Source of the DNA: Ignavibacteriales bacterium
GTDB lineage: Bacteria > Bacteroidota > Ignavibacteria > Ignavibacteriales > Ignavibacteriaceae
Assembly (NCBI GenBank): GCA_016714125.1
Contig: JADJNX010000005.1
Coordinates: forward strand, 1-64,000
Direction: 5' to 3'
Length of the DNA stretch: 64,000 bases
Both the position numbers and the translations under genes were made by a program. Every line of letters begins with the position of its first letter. Position 1 is the stretch's first letter. The notes beneath the pieces are model-generated. The model worked only from the letters and a program-made list of their open reading frames with translations, made no database searches and was not told the DNA's origin. Shown here one piece after another: positions 30,719-39,437 of this stretch.

Positions 30719-32367
30719 AAAGATTAATTTTTGGTGCAGTTTTAATTCTGTTCCAGTTTACTCATGGTTCGATATTTGCGCAAAGTGGGTATCAAAAAAT
30801 TAAACAATATGATACTTGTATTGATGTACTCGAATATCAGTTGGAGATTAATCTATTAAATAATTTTAAGTCTGTAAAATCACGAAGTTTTGAGGGATAT
30901 GAAAAGATCAGACTAATTTTACTCTCTCTGCCTGATTCCGGCAAAATCTGGCTCCATGCATCTTCAAAATCACTCGAAATCATTAAAGTTGAAGGGGAAT
31001 TGGCGCTTATTGGACAATCGGGAGACAGAGTTAATCTACGGTTACCATCCGGGGTACGGGTGGGAGATACTTTATCTGCCGGGATATATTATTCTCACAA
31101 CGGTTCGACTGGTGAGGCATTTTATGTATCCAAGGGATCAGTTTTTACAAATAACTCACCGGTTGAGGCACGGGACTGGTTCATCAGCAAAGATCACCCG
31201 ATTGATAAAGCTGTTTTTTCGCTAAAATTGCTGGTTCCGTCGGATGTTATAGTGGGTGCTGTGGGATTACTTGAAAGGGAGTATGATTCATTGGGAGGGA
31301 AGGTATTCCATTGGAGAAGTAATATTCCAATGGCGACTTATCTGATGGTCTTTTCAGCTTCAAGTGACTATAAAATTGAGAAGTTTAATACTGTATCAAA
31401 ACTCACAGGAAAAACGATTCCTGTTGAACTATATTGGCGAAACGGGGAGAGTTATGATGCTGTAAAATACATCGGACAAGTGATTCCATACATGCTGGAT
31501 TTTTTTGAAACCAGATTCGGAGAATACCCATTTGAGAAGATTGCTTTTGCAACCCTTACATCAGATTTCCCCTATGGCGGAATGGAGAATCAGTCGTTTA
31601 TTACACTGTGTTCCAGTTGCTGGTATGAACTGCTGGTGGTTCATGAATTTGCTCACCAGTGGTTTGGTGACCTGATAACACCTTCTACTTGGAGTGATCT
31701 TTGGCTTAATGAGGGTTTTGCTGAGTTTATGGAAGCACATTGGGTTGAAGTTTGGGCTCCTGAGGGTAAAAAAGCGTATCGGGATGTAGTTAAGGAGTTT
31801 GCTGAATATTACTTCGCGATGGAACCTAAAGAGGCGATATCGGAAGAATCGTGGGAATATGACACACCACCCGGTGGAATACTTTACAATTCTGCCCTTG
31901 TTTATAAAAAAGCTGCTTGTGTTGTTTATATGTTACGGGAGGAAACGGGAGACGAAAATTTCTTCAAAATCCTGAAGCAGTTTACTACCAATCCAAAATT
32001 TAAGTTTAAAAATGCATCAACCAATGACCTTGTTAAGTTGACAAATGAGATTACAGGGAAGGATTATACCTGGTTTTTTGATCAGTGGATCAAACAGCCC
32101 GGTCATCCTGTTTACAAAAACAGTTATGAATTTATCGAATCTGACGGGAAAGATTATCTTATTTATACATTTCAACAGAAGGAGAGTGGACGACTCTATT
32201 ACCACTCTACTGTAGAATTAAAAGTTGTTTATAAAAATGGGACTTCAGAAATATTTAAGTGTTTTAATTCAAAAAATGGTGAAAAATTCAACTTTGAAGT
32301 GAAACCAAATGTTAAATCTGTGATTTTTGATCCTGAGGATAAAATCATTCTAAAAGTGGTTAAATAA
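30715..32367 (+). CDS. M1-family metallo-aminopeptidase, exported
   Basis: 550 codons, intact. The TTG start (30715) overlaps the purM stop and opens into a signal peptide (MKRLIFGAVLILFQFTHGS, then IFAQ). The zinc site is complete: HEFAHQWFGD and, 18 residues on, NEGFAEF; the substrate-binding GxMEN motif appears as GGMENQSF. It is shorter than aminopeptidase N (about 870 aa) because it lacks the C-terminal ARM-like domain; a beta-strand end (KSVIFDPEDKIIL) closes it. It cleaves N-terminal residues from peptides in the periplasm or outside. Translational coupling to purM is likely, but the functional link is unclear. Confidence 0.92.
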   Translation: MKRLIFGAVLILFQFTHGSIFAQSGYQKIKQYDTCIDVLEYQLEINLLNNFKSVKSRSFEGYEKIRLILLSLPDSGKIWLHASSKSLEIIKVEGELALIGQSGDRVNLRLPSGVRVGDTLSAGIYYSHNGSTGEAFYVSKGSVFTNNSPVEARDWFISKDHPIDKAVFSLKLLVPSDVIVGAVGLLEREYDSLGGKVFHWRSNIPMATYLMVFSASSDYKIEKFNTVSKLTGKTIPVELYWRNGESYDAVKYIGQVIPYMLDFFETRFGEYPFEKIAFATLTSDFPYGGMENQSFITLCSSCWYELLVVHEFAHQWFGDLITPSTWSDLWLNEGFAEFMEAHWVEVWAPEGKKAYRDVVKEFAEYYFAMEPKEAISEESWEYDTPPGGILYNSALVYKKAACVVYMLREETGDENFFKILKQFTTNPKFKFKNASTNDLVKLTNEITGKDYTWFFDQWIKQPGHPVYKNSYEFIESDGKDYLIYTFQQKESGRLYYHSTVELKVVYKNGTSEIFKCFNSKNGEKFNFEVKPNVKSVIFDPEDKIILKVVK

Positions 32368-32380
32368 AGAGTTTTGATTA

Positions 32381-32399
32381 CTGACACAAATACTGTCAG
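32381..32399. terminator. Weak bidirectional hairpin between M1 peptidase and HIT genes
   Basis: CTGACA (32381-32386) pairs with TGTCAG (32394-32399) around seven nt. It overlaps the last codons of the HIT gene and sits 14 nt past the peptidase stop. The stem is short and U-runs are poor, so confidence is low. Confidence 0.35.
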
Positions 32400-32743
32400 C
32401 CCGGTGGCCAGGTCATTTTTCGTCCACCCAAGAGGTGAATATGCAGGTGGTTTACTTCCTGTCCACCGTTATCTCCATTGTTGATTACAAGTCTGTAGCC
32501 GGCTTCTGCAAGATTAAATTCAACAGCAATTTTTTGCGCAGCTTCAACAAGGTGCGCCAATAGAGTAGAGTGCTGCTTGGTGTCAAAGTTCTGAATCTTA
32601 TCGATATTTAACTTTGGAATTATCAAGATGTGCACCGGGGCTTTAGGATTAATATCCTTAAAAGCCATGACTGTGTCGGTCTCGTAAACGATTGTTGCGG
32701 GAATCTCTCTATTGATAATTCTTGTAAAAATTGTATCAGGCAT
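32396..32743 (-). CDS. HIT-family nucleotide hydrolase (HINT-like)
   Basis: 115 codons from ATG 32743. This start is preferred because the family opens with DTIFTRIINREIPA and the ATG overlaps the regulator stop. The catalytic HIT motif HLHIHLLGG is near the C-terminus, and the adenine-binding segment FKDINPKAPVHILIIPK is standard. HINT-type proteins split adenosine phosphoramidates and related nucleotide conjugates. It is the last gene of the minus-strand operon after the NtrC-type regulator; such a pairing is common, but its meaning is unclear. Confidence 0.93.
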   Translation of the reverse strand: MPDTIFTRIINREIPATIVYETDTVMAFKDINPKAPVHILIIPKLNIDKIQNFDTKQHSTLLAHLVEAAQKIAVEFNLAEAGYRLVINNGDNGGQEVNHLHIHLLGGRKMTWPPG

Positions 32744-32744
32744 T

Positions 32745-34100
32745 TCAGTCTCCTTTTTCGATGCCATATTTTTTAAGTTTACTGTAAAGATGACTTCGTT
32801 GAATATCGAGGTCTTCAGCAGTTTTACTTATGTTCCATCCTGTCAATTCCAACTGTCGAAGTATATAAGCTTTTTCGGCTTTATCTTTAAAGTCCTGGAA
32901 AGAACTGCTCTCAGTGATCAAATCATCGATAGAAACCTTCTCCATTGGGAGGAGAAAATCAATATTGTCAAGTTTTATGACGGGTGAATTGGCGAGAATA
33001 ATGATTCGCTCAATGATATTTCTCAATTCCCTTACATTACCCGTCCACTTCAGTTTCTTGAGTAGATTAAGTGCATCATCTGCAAAAACGGGAACAGGTT
33101 TTTTATGCCTCGTAGCAATCTCTTTTGCAAAATGTGCTACAAGTACAGGAATATCTTCTATTCGGTCCCTGAGAGGAGGTACGATTATGGGTATTACATT
33201 TAATCTATGATAAAGATCTTCTCGGAATTCACCTTTGGATATCATTTCGGGCAGATCTCTGTTTGTAGCAGCAACAATCCTGACATCAACAGGAATCTTT
33301 TTTGCACCACCAACTCTTTCAATTTTTCCATCCTCAATGGCACGGAGCACCTTTGCCTGTGCCTGGAGACTCATATCACCAATTTCATCCAGGAAGAGGG
33401 TACCTTTGTCAGCTTGTTCAAACTTACCATATCGTTGATTTACTGCACCTGTAAATGAACCTTTTTCATGACCAAAAAGCTCTGATTCGATCAATTCATT
33501 TGGAATTGCAGCACAGTTGACTTCAACAAATGGCATGTTTGCCCTTGGGGAATTTTGATGAATTGCTCTTGCAACCAGTTCCTTTCCTGTACCGTTTTCC
33601 CCTAAAATCATAACTCTTACATCTGCAGCAGCCACTTTGTTGATAATTTCAAGGATCCCGGTAATTTGTTTTGAGACACCAAGGATGGGGGAAGGAGTTT
33701 CAATCTCTTTTTTTATCGTCTCAAATTCTTTTTTGAGAATTGCCTGTTCGGAGGCATTTCGCACTGTGATGAGAAGCTTTTCCCTGTCTATCGGTTTTTC
33801 AAGGAAATCGAAAGCTCCGTGTTTGGTAGCTTTTATTGCATTTTCGATATTCCCATAAGCAGAAATTATAACTACATTAAGATTTTTGTCAATTTCTTTG
33901 ATGAGTTTTAGAGTTTCAAAACCATCAATACCGGGCATATTGATATCAAGCAGAACTGCATCAAACTTACCCTGTTTTACAAATTGAAGTCCCTCTTCTC
34001 CATTTGCGGCGGACTCTGTTTCATAACCCTCGTAGTCGAGGATCATTGTTATACTTTCTCTTATTCCGGGTTCATCATCTACAATCAGGATTCTTGGCAT
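32745..34100 (-). CDS. NtrC-family sigma-54-dependent response regulator
   Basis: 451 codons, intact. The receiver (RILIVDDEPGIRESITMILD; phospho-Asp in AVLLDINMPG) is followed by an AAA+ domain (Walker A GENGTGKE, sigma-54 contact loop ELFGHEKGSFTGA, Walker B GTLFLDEIGDM) and a Fis-type HTH (NISKTAEDLDIQRSHLYSKL). The contact loop has GSFTGA in place of GAFTGA, a known variant. It should activate sigma-54 promoters when phosphorylated. No kinase is directly adjacent; the orphan kinases at 18.6-25.4 kb are candidates. It is preceded by the gene at 34103 with almost no gap. Confidence 0.95.
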   Translation of the reverse strand: MPRILIVDDEPGIRESITMILDYEGYETESAANGEEGLQFVKQGKFDAVLLDINMPGIDGFETLKLIKEIDKNLNVVIISAYGNIENAIKATKHGAFDFLEKPIDREKLLITVRNASEQAILKKEFETIKKEIETPSPILGVSKQITGILEIINKVAAADVRVMILGENGTGKELVARAIHQNSPRANMPFVEVNCAAIPNELIESELFGHEKGSFTGAVNQRYGKFEQADKGTLFLDEIGDMSLQAQAKVLRAIEDGKIERVGGAKKIPVDVRIVAATNRDLPEMISKGEFREDLYHRLNVIPIIVPPLRDRIEDIPVLVAHFAKEIATRHKKPVPVFADDALNLLKKLKWTGNVRELRNIIERIIILANSPVIKLDNIDFLLPMEKVSIDDLITESSSFQDFKDKAEKAYILRQLELTGWNISKTAEDLDIQRSHLYSKLKKYGIEKGD

Positions 34101-34102
34101 AG

Positions 34103-34753
34103 TTATTTTTCAATTTTGTATTGTTTTAGATAATCAGAAGGTTTGGCTTCCGGTTTTTCGCTTAATTCATTCCCAAATTTAATCCCAATTTTATTAACTA
34201 TGATATCTCTTGTGGAAAATTTGGAATCCACTTTAAAAGATTCTTCAAAAACTTCTATGAAATAACCAAATAGTTCTACAATACCGGGGATAAAACTGAT
34301 GTATTGCAAATATGCGGAGCCAAAAAAATGAGCCAGTTTATCAACATCTCCGCTTGATGAGACCGGTGAATCTTCAAAAAAATATCTTGGCAGATTTTTA
34401 TTTTTTGCACCAAAAGTTGGATCATCAGTCGAAAAGAAGGGAATTGTGAGTTTTGTTCCCAAAATCGGAGTAACAACAGTAGCTGTTTTAACTGTAAGGC
34501 ACGACCATGTACATGCGGCAAGGGCAAGGGAAATGTTTCCACTGCTTAATCTCAGCGAAACACTAAAAATAGTGTCAACAGATGCCATCTCACCGGCATT
34601 TTTACGGATCATTCCAAATTCATCAGAGGCGATGAAGTGAGATAAAATATCCACAACTTTCCCAGTTTTACTCCCTTGTGAGAAGGCAGGAGTGGGGAGA
34701 ATAGAAAAAGAAATAAAAAAGACCAGAAAAAATTTAAATACAGGCATATTCAA
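34103..34753 (-). CDS. Exported protein of unknown function, VanZ/YfiM-like C-terminus
   Basis: 216 codons. A signal peptide (FKFFLVFFISFSILPTPAFS) is followed by an unrecognised region and then by a segment DKLAHFFGSAYLQYI, GYFIEVFEESFKVD and DIIVNKIGIKFG. This DKxxH...E...D...N...G pattern is the one seen in YfiM/DUF2279-type periplasmic or membrane-bound proteins. The first ATG (34753) or the one two codons later could be used. It shares its stop region with the regulator start three nt away, so the two are probably co-transcribed; it could be part of the sensing side. Function unknown. Confidence 0.7.
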   Translation of the reverse strand: MNMPVFKFFLVFFISFSILPTPAFSQGSKTGKVVDILSHFIASDEFGMIRKNAGEMASVDTIFSVSLRLSSGNISLALAACTWSCLTVKTATVVTPILGTKLTIPFFSTDDPTFGAKNKNLPRYFFEDSPVSSSGDVDKLAHFFGSAYLQYISFIPGIVELFGYFIEVFEESFKVDSKFSTRDIIVNKIGIKFGNELSEKPEAKPSDYLKQYKIEK

Positions 34754-34814
34754 ATATAAAAAACTTTAATATCTCATCTGTTTTTGTTAAGTTTACATAA
34801 TAACTATTGGTATT

Positions 34815-34823
34815 AAAGGAGGT
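34815..34823 (+). promoter_or_regulatory. Perfect Shine-Dalgarno before the trans-sulfuration gene
   Basis: AAAGGAGGT lies three nt before the ATG at 34827. It is unusually strong for this window, where most genes have weak or no Shine-Dalgarno sequence. Confidence 0.75.
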
Positions 34824-34826
34824 CTT

Positions 34827-36145
34827 ATGGACTCTGAAATCAATGAGCGTGAACTGCTTGATGAAGAGCAGTATTCTGCCGAAACACATCTGATATACGG
34901 AAAAAATATTAGCACAAAGTGGGATTATTCCCATCATGTAGTCTCGCCACTTTCATCGTCAGTCATCTTTAGACTTGATTCGGTTGAAAGAGGTGCTGAA
35001 GGATTTATGGAATTTGCAAATACCGATATCCTTCAATCGGAAACCAACCCAATTTATATATACGACCGTCTGGGTGAACCAAACAAAGATCTTCTCGAGG
35101 AAAACCTTTCTTACATCGAGAAGGGTGAAATGGCTGTCACCTTTACCACTGGAATGGGAGCAATCTCTGCTGTTTTAGGTGTATTACTTAAGGCAGGAGA
35201 TGAAATTGTTGCTCACCGTACACTTTACGGTTGTACACTTTCACTCTTTAAAAACTGGTACCCCCGATTAAATATCAACTATGTGTCTTGTGATCTCACA
35301 AAACATTCTCTGTTGAATGAAAAAATTACATCCAAAACAAGAGTTATCTACTTTGAGACACCGGGAAATCCAAATCTTGATCTGATCGATATAGGTGAAA
35401 TAAGAAAATTTGTTGACCTCGAAAACAGTGAACGAGAACCAACCGATAAGATATATATCGTTGTAGACAACACATTTGCAACTCCTTTTTGCCAAAGACC
35501 TATAGAACTCGGAGCTGATTTTGTTGTTCACTCCCTTACCAAGGGGATAGGTGGATTTGGTACCGATATGGGTGGGGCAGTAATTGGTCCCAAAAAATTC
35601 CGGGATATTCTCCTCTTATACAGAAAAGATTTTGGAGCAGTGCTCGGCACAAAAGCAGCATGGACGATTCTTACTTACGGACTTCCAACACTTCACCTGA
35701 GAATTAGCAGACAGACTGCAAATGCGATGAAAATAGCTGAATTTCTCGCTATTCACCCCAAAGTTGAGTTCGTTAATTATCCGGGTTTAAAAAGTTATAA
35801 ATATTTTGAGCTTGCCCAGAAACAAATGAGAGATTTTAATGGTAATTTTGCACCTGGAAGTCTTTTGTTTTTTGGAGTAAAAGGGGAAACCCTTGAAGAA
35901 CAAAAGGAGAAGGCAAGAGCGTTAATGAACTATGCTGCCAAAAATGCTTATACTCTCACCCTTGCGGTGAGTCTCGGCACACAAGAACATTAATTGAGCA
36001 CCCGGCTACAATGACCCATTCGGTTATTCCTGCCGGCGAATTGCTGGAACATGGCATTCATCCCGGTGGGATCAGACTTGCCGTGGGAATCGAAAACCCA
36101 GATGATATTATCAAAGACCTTTCCAGATCTTTGGAACAAATTTAA
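34827..36145 (+). CDS. PLP-dependent trans-sulfuration enzyme (methionine gamma-lyase/cystathionine synthase type, one frameshift)
   Basis: About 440 codons. It belongs to the Cys/Met metabolism PLP family: YDRLGEPNKDLLEENL near the cofactor, TTGMGAISAVLG, FETPGNPNLDLIDI, VVDNTFATPFCQRP and the Schiff-base Lys in VHSLTKGIGGFG. A missing C near 35977 breaks the frame in SLGHTRTLIEHPATMTHS, after which the conserved end (GIHPGGIRLAVGIENPDD) is read in the next frame to TAA 36143-36145. It either splits methionine to 2-oxobutyrate and methanethiol or works in cystathionine chemistry; residues do not settle which. 2-Oxobutyrate could feed the propionyl/methylmalonyl-CoA route whose mutase is at 49.5-53.9 kb. 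Confidence 0.88.
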
Positions 36146-36166
36146 AAACTAAAGCCCGGATTCACG

Positions 36167-37288
36167 ATGAGAATAGGAATACCAAAAGAAGTTAAATTTG
36201 AGGAAAAAAGAGTCGCTCTTGCGCCTGCCGGTGTGGATGCCCTTGTGAGAAACGGACATACTGTTTATCTTCAATCAGGAGCAGGCGATGGAAGTCATTT
36301 CACTGATGAACAATATAAACAGGTGGGAGCCAAAATAGTTTATAGTGTTGAGGAAGTGTTTACCAGATCTGAGCTGATTGCAAAAGTTGGGAGAGTATCT
36401 GACGAAGAGGTTAATTATCTTCAGGATGATCAAATTATATTTTCATTTCTCAATCTTGCAGTAGTCAGCAAAAAGATTATCTCCTCCATGATGGAAAAGA
36501 AAGTAATTTCTATTGGGTTTGAACTGATAGAAGATGAAAAAGGGTTACCTGTGCTTCATTCAATGAGCGAAATCGCAGGTCAACTGGCAGTTCAGGCTGC
36601 AGAAAATCTTTTGGAATCAACAAATGACATATCCAGAGGAGTATTGCTGGGCGGCATTCCCGGAGTAGCTCCGGCTGCTGTGGTAATTTTGGGTGCAGGA
36701 GTTGTTGGAACTGTAGCAGCTCAATCTGCCATTGGCAGGGGTGCTCAGGTTATTGTTCTTGATAAAGATATTCACCGTCTGCGACGGTTGGAAAAGATGT
36801 TCAGCAAACAGATCACAACCGTGGTTGCCAATCCCTACACAATTTCCAGAGGGGTTAAATTTGCTGATGTGCTAATCGGTGCAGTAATGATAAAGGGAGA
36901 AAAGACCCCAAATCTGGTTACTGTCGAAATGGTAAAAACCATGAAAAAAGGATCGGTTATAATCGATGTTTCAATTGATCAGGGAGGATGTATCGAGACG
37001 AGCAGACCTACAAGTCTGTCAAGTCCAACTTACATCATGCACAATGTTATCCATTATTGTGTCCCCAATATCACAGCTCTTGTTGCCAGAACTGCCAGTT
37101 TTGGTTTGACAAATGCTGCACTGCCATATATTTTATCCGTTGCGGATAAAGGTGTTAACGCTGCTTTAATGAATGATATCGGATTGACAAAAGGTGTTTG
37201 TACGATGAATGGCTTCTGTTCAAATGAAGCGGTAGCAGAGGCATTTAATGTTGAATTCAGAAGAATTCATATTTTTTCGAAAAATTAG
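36167..37288 (+). CDS. ald: Alanine dehydrogenase
   Basis: 373 codons, intact. It interconverts alanine and pyruvate with NAD and ammonia. The opening MRIGIPKEVKFEEKRVALAP carries the substrate-binding Arg, and VVILGAGVVGTVAAQSAIGR is the NAD Rossmann fingerprint; MHNVIHYCVPNITALVARTA is the conserved C-terminal block. Length fits the family (about 370). It begins 21 nt after the trans-sulfuration gene and nine nt before the CoA-transferase gene, consistent with an amino-acid catabolic operon. A pyridine nucleotide transhydrogenase alpha subunit is excluded by the C-terminal block. Confidence 0.92.
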   Translation: MRIGIPKEVKFEEKRVALAPAGVDALVRNGHTVYLQSGAGDGSHFTDEQYKQVGAKIVYSVEEVFTRSELIAKVGRVSDEEVNYLQDDQIIFSFLNLAVVSKKIISSMMEKKVISIGFELIEDEKGLPVLHSMSEIAGQLAVQAAENLLESTNDISRGVLLGGIPGVAPAAVVILGAGVVGTVAAQSAIGRGAQVIVLDKDIHRLRRLEKMFSKQITTVVANPYTISRGVKFADVLIGAVMIKGEKTPNLVTVEMVKTMKKGSVIIDVSIDQGGCIETSRPTSLSSPTYIMHNVIHYCVPNITALVARTASFGLTNAALPYILSVADKGVNAALMNDIGLTKGVCTMNGFCSNEAVAEAFNVEFRRIHIFSKN

Positions 37289-37297
37289 GTACTTCAA

Positions 37298-38647
37298 ATG
37301 ACTGATGAAATAAAACTTGGAACAAACTTATCAGCAAATGTGCTGACAAGTTACAAAAGAAAATTGGTCACGGCGGAACAGGCCGTTCGTGTGATAAAAT
37401 CAAATGATAATATAATTGTTCATGCTAACACTGCATTTCCGATGACTCTTATTGAGGCGATGGTAGCGAGAAAAGATGAACTTCATAATGTACAACTCAT
37501 ACATTGTCTCTCTGTTGGTAAATTACCTTATCTCAGACCGGGAATGGAAGGTCACTTTAATCACAGATCTTATTTTATGGGTGGAGAAGCAAGGGTAGCA
37601 GTTGGTGAGGGAAGAGCAGATTTTGCACCTATCTATCTATATGAATTCCCACACCTCGTTTCGCGGGGGCATATACATGTGAATGTTGTGTTGGTTCATC
37701 TTTCACCTCCTGATGAGCATGGCTTCTGCAGTTTTGGAGTGGAGGTTGGGATTATCAAAACGGCAACAGAATTTGCTGATGTGGTGATTGCCCAAATAAA
37801 CCCCAAAATGCCAAGAGCCCTTGGTGACAGTTTTATCCACATAAGCAAACTTGACTACATCGTTGAAGTGGATGTTGATATTCTGGAACTTGCTCAGGGC
37901 AGCAGGGAAGTTGAGCCTGCAGTCGCTGAAGCTTACAGAAAGATTGGAGAAAATATCGCCAGTCTGATAGAAGACGGGTCAACTCTTCAACTCGGTATCG
38001 GAGTGATTCCTGACAATGTGTTAAAGTACCTTGGTGATAAACGGGACCTGGGTATCCATTCGGAAACATTTAGTGATGGTATCATCGACCTTGTGGAAAG
38101 GGGCATTGTTACAAACAGTAAAAAAGGAATTCATACCGGCAAGATCATTGCAGGATTTGTTTTAGGAACTCGTACTGTGTACGATTTTATTGACAATAAT
38201 CCTTTAATTGAGTTTCACCGTCAGGAATATGTAAATGATCCATTTGTGATTGCACAAAATAAGAAGATGGTGGCGATAAATGCAGCAATGGAAGTTGATA
38301 TTACCGGTCAGGTTTGTTCCGATTCCATCGGACCAAAACTATACAGCGGATTTGGCGGACAGGTTGATTTTATTCGTGGTGCTGCTCGCTCTGAAGGTGG
38401 AAAACCAATCATTGCTCTTGCTTCTACTGCCAAAAACGATACAATATCGAAAATAACAACGATGTTAAAACCCGGTGCCGGTGTCACAACAAATAAAGCA
38501 GATGTTCATTATGTTGTTACAGAATTTGGAATCGCCCAATTGTGGGGTAAGACGATACGCGAGAGAGTAAAATCCCTAATTAATATTGCACATCCCAAAT
38601 TCAGAGATGAATTGGAAGCTTACGCTAAATCGGTCAAATATATTTAA
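37298..38647 (+). CDS. Acetyl-CoA hydrolase / butyrate-type CoA-transferase family protein
   Basis: 449 codons, intact. It is a two-domain CoA-transferase of the Ach1/4-hydroxybutyrate class: KSNDNIIVHANTAFPMTLIE at the start, GIHSETFSDGIIDLVERG with the catalytic Glu, and GFGGQVDFIRGAARSEGGKP near the end. It moves CoA between acyl groups such as acetyl, succinyl or propionyl. The neighbouring mutase genes and amino-acid enzymes point to a role in acyl-CoA balance, perhaps succinyl-CoA:acetate or propionyl-CoA transfer, but specificity cannot be read from sequence. Confidence 0.9.
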   Translation: MTDEIKLGTNLSANVLTSYKRKLVTAEQAVRVIKSNDNIIVHANTAFPMTLIEAMVARKDELHNVQLIHCLSVGKLPYLRPGMEGHFNHRSYFMGGEARVAVGEGRADFAPIYLYEFPHLVSRGHIHVNVVLVHLSPPDEHGFCSFGVEVGIIKTATEFADVVIAQINPKMPRALGDSFIHISKLDYIVEVDVDILELAQGSREVEPAVAEAYRKIGENIASLIEDGSTLQLGIGVIPDNVLKYLGDKRDLGIHSETFSDGIIDLVERGIVTNSKKGIHTGKIIAGFVLGTRTVYDFIDNNPLIEFHRQEYVNDPFVIAQNKKMVAINAAMEVDITGQVCSDSIGPKLYSGFGGQVDFIRGAARSEGGKPIIALASTAKNDTISKITTMLKPGAGVTTNKADVHYVVTEFGIAQLWGKTIRERVKSLINIAHPKFRDELEAYAKSVKYI

Positions 38648-38650
38648 TGT

Positions 38651-39355
38651 ATGTTTGCGATCATAGGTGATATTCACGGCTGTTTTAACACTCTCAAAGA
38701 ACTTCACTCAAGAGTTAAGGAGATTTACGGAGAGATTGATTTTTATGCAACAGGTGATCTTGTTGACAGAGGGAATCATTCTCCGGAAGTAATCGACTAT
38801 GTAATTGATAATGAAATTCATCCGGTCCTGGGAAACCATGACCGGATGTTCCTTTCTTACTTTACGGACAGGGAGAGTGTTCCTGCACAATTATGGGTTT
38901 ACAACAACTCTGCAAAAACTATCTATGATTATGAACAAAATCCCGTTAAATTAGTGAGGCATCTGGAATTTATTTCATCACTACCTCTTTTTTACGACCT
39001 TGATGAATTTTTTCTTTCACATGCGGGCTTTGGCAGGTACTGGCTTAACATGTTTAAGTATGAAAAAAAAATCGATCTGGAGATGATGACAAAAGTAGCG
39101 TTTGAGAACATAGACAACGATAAAGGTTTATTGTGGAACAGAACGGAACTTTTGGACATCGGTAAGATTCAGGTTGTTGGGCATACACCCGTTCCAGATT
39201 TTAAGTTTTATAAAAAACAAAAGGCATATTATATCGATACTGGTGCCTCAAATGGAAACAAACTGACCGCTCTGGTCTCCGATGGAAAAGAAGCTATTGA
39301 TATTATCTTTGAAAAAACTGATAAGTTGGATATATCATCCATGATTTTCAGATAG
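38651..39355 (+). CDS. Calcineurin-like metallophosphoesterase (PrpE/ApaH-like)
   Basis: 234 codons, intact. The start overlaps nothing but is only three nt from the CoA-transferase stop. The metal-binding motifs are complete: GDIHG near residue 7, GDLVDRGNHS and GNHDRM; later VVGHTPVPDFK gives the third His motif. It resembles the protein Ser/Thr phosphatase and bis(nucleosyl)-tetraphosphatase group. The real substrate could be phosphoproteins, dinucleoside polyphosphates or other small phosphates. Confidence 0.9.
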   Translation: MFAIIGDIHGCFNTLKELHSRVKEIYGEIDFYATGDLVDRGNHSPEVIDYVIDNEIHPVLGNHDRMFLSYFTDRESVPAQLWVYNNSAKTIYDYEQNPVKLVRHLEFISSLPLFYDLDEFFLSHAGFGRYWLNMFKYEKKIDLEMMTKVAFENIDNDKGLLWNRTELLDIGKIQVVGHTPVPDFKFYKKQKAYYIDTGASNGNKLTALVSDGKEAIDIIFEKTDKLDISSMIFR

Positions 39356-39437
39356 TTCATAAATTATTACATTAACTGATTAAGCGTTTTTTATTAGTTT
39401 TACCCTGTTTCATACAACATTTTTAGAGTTCGAATAA

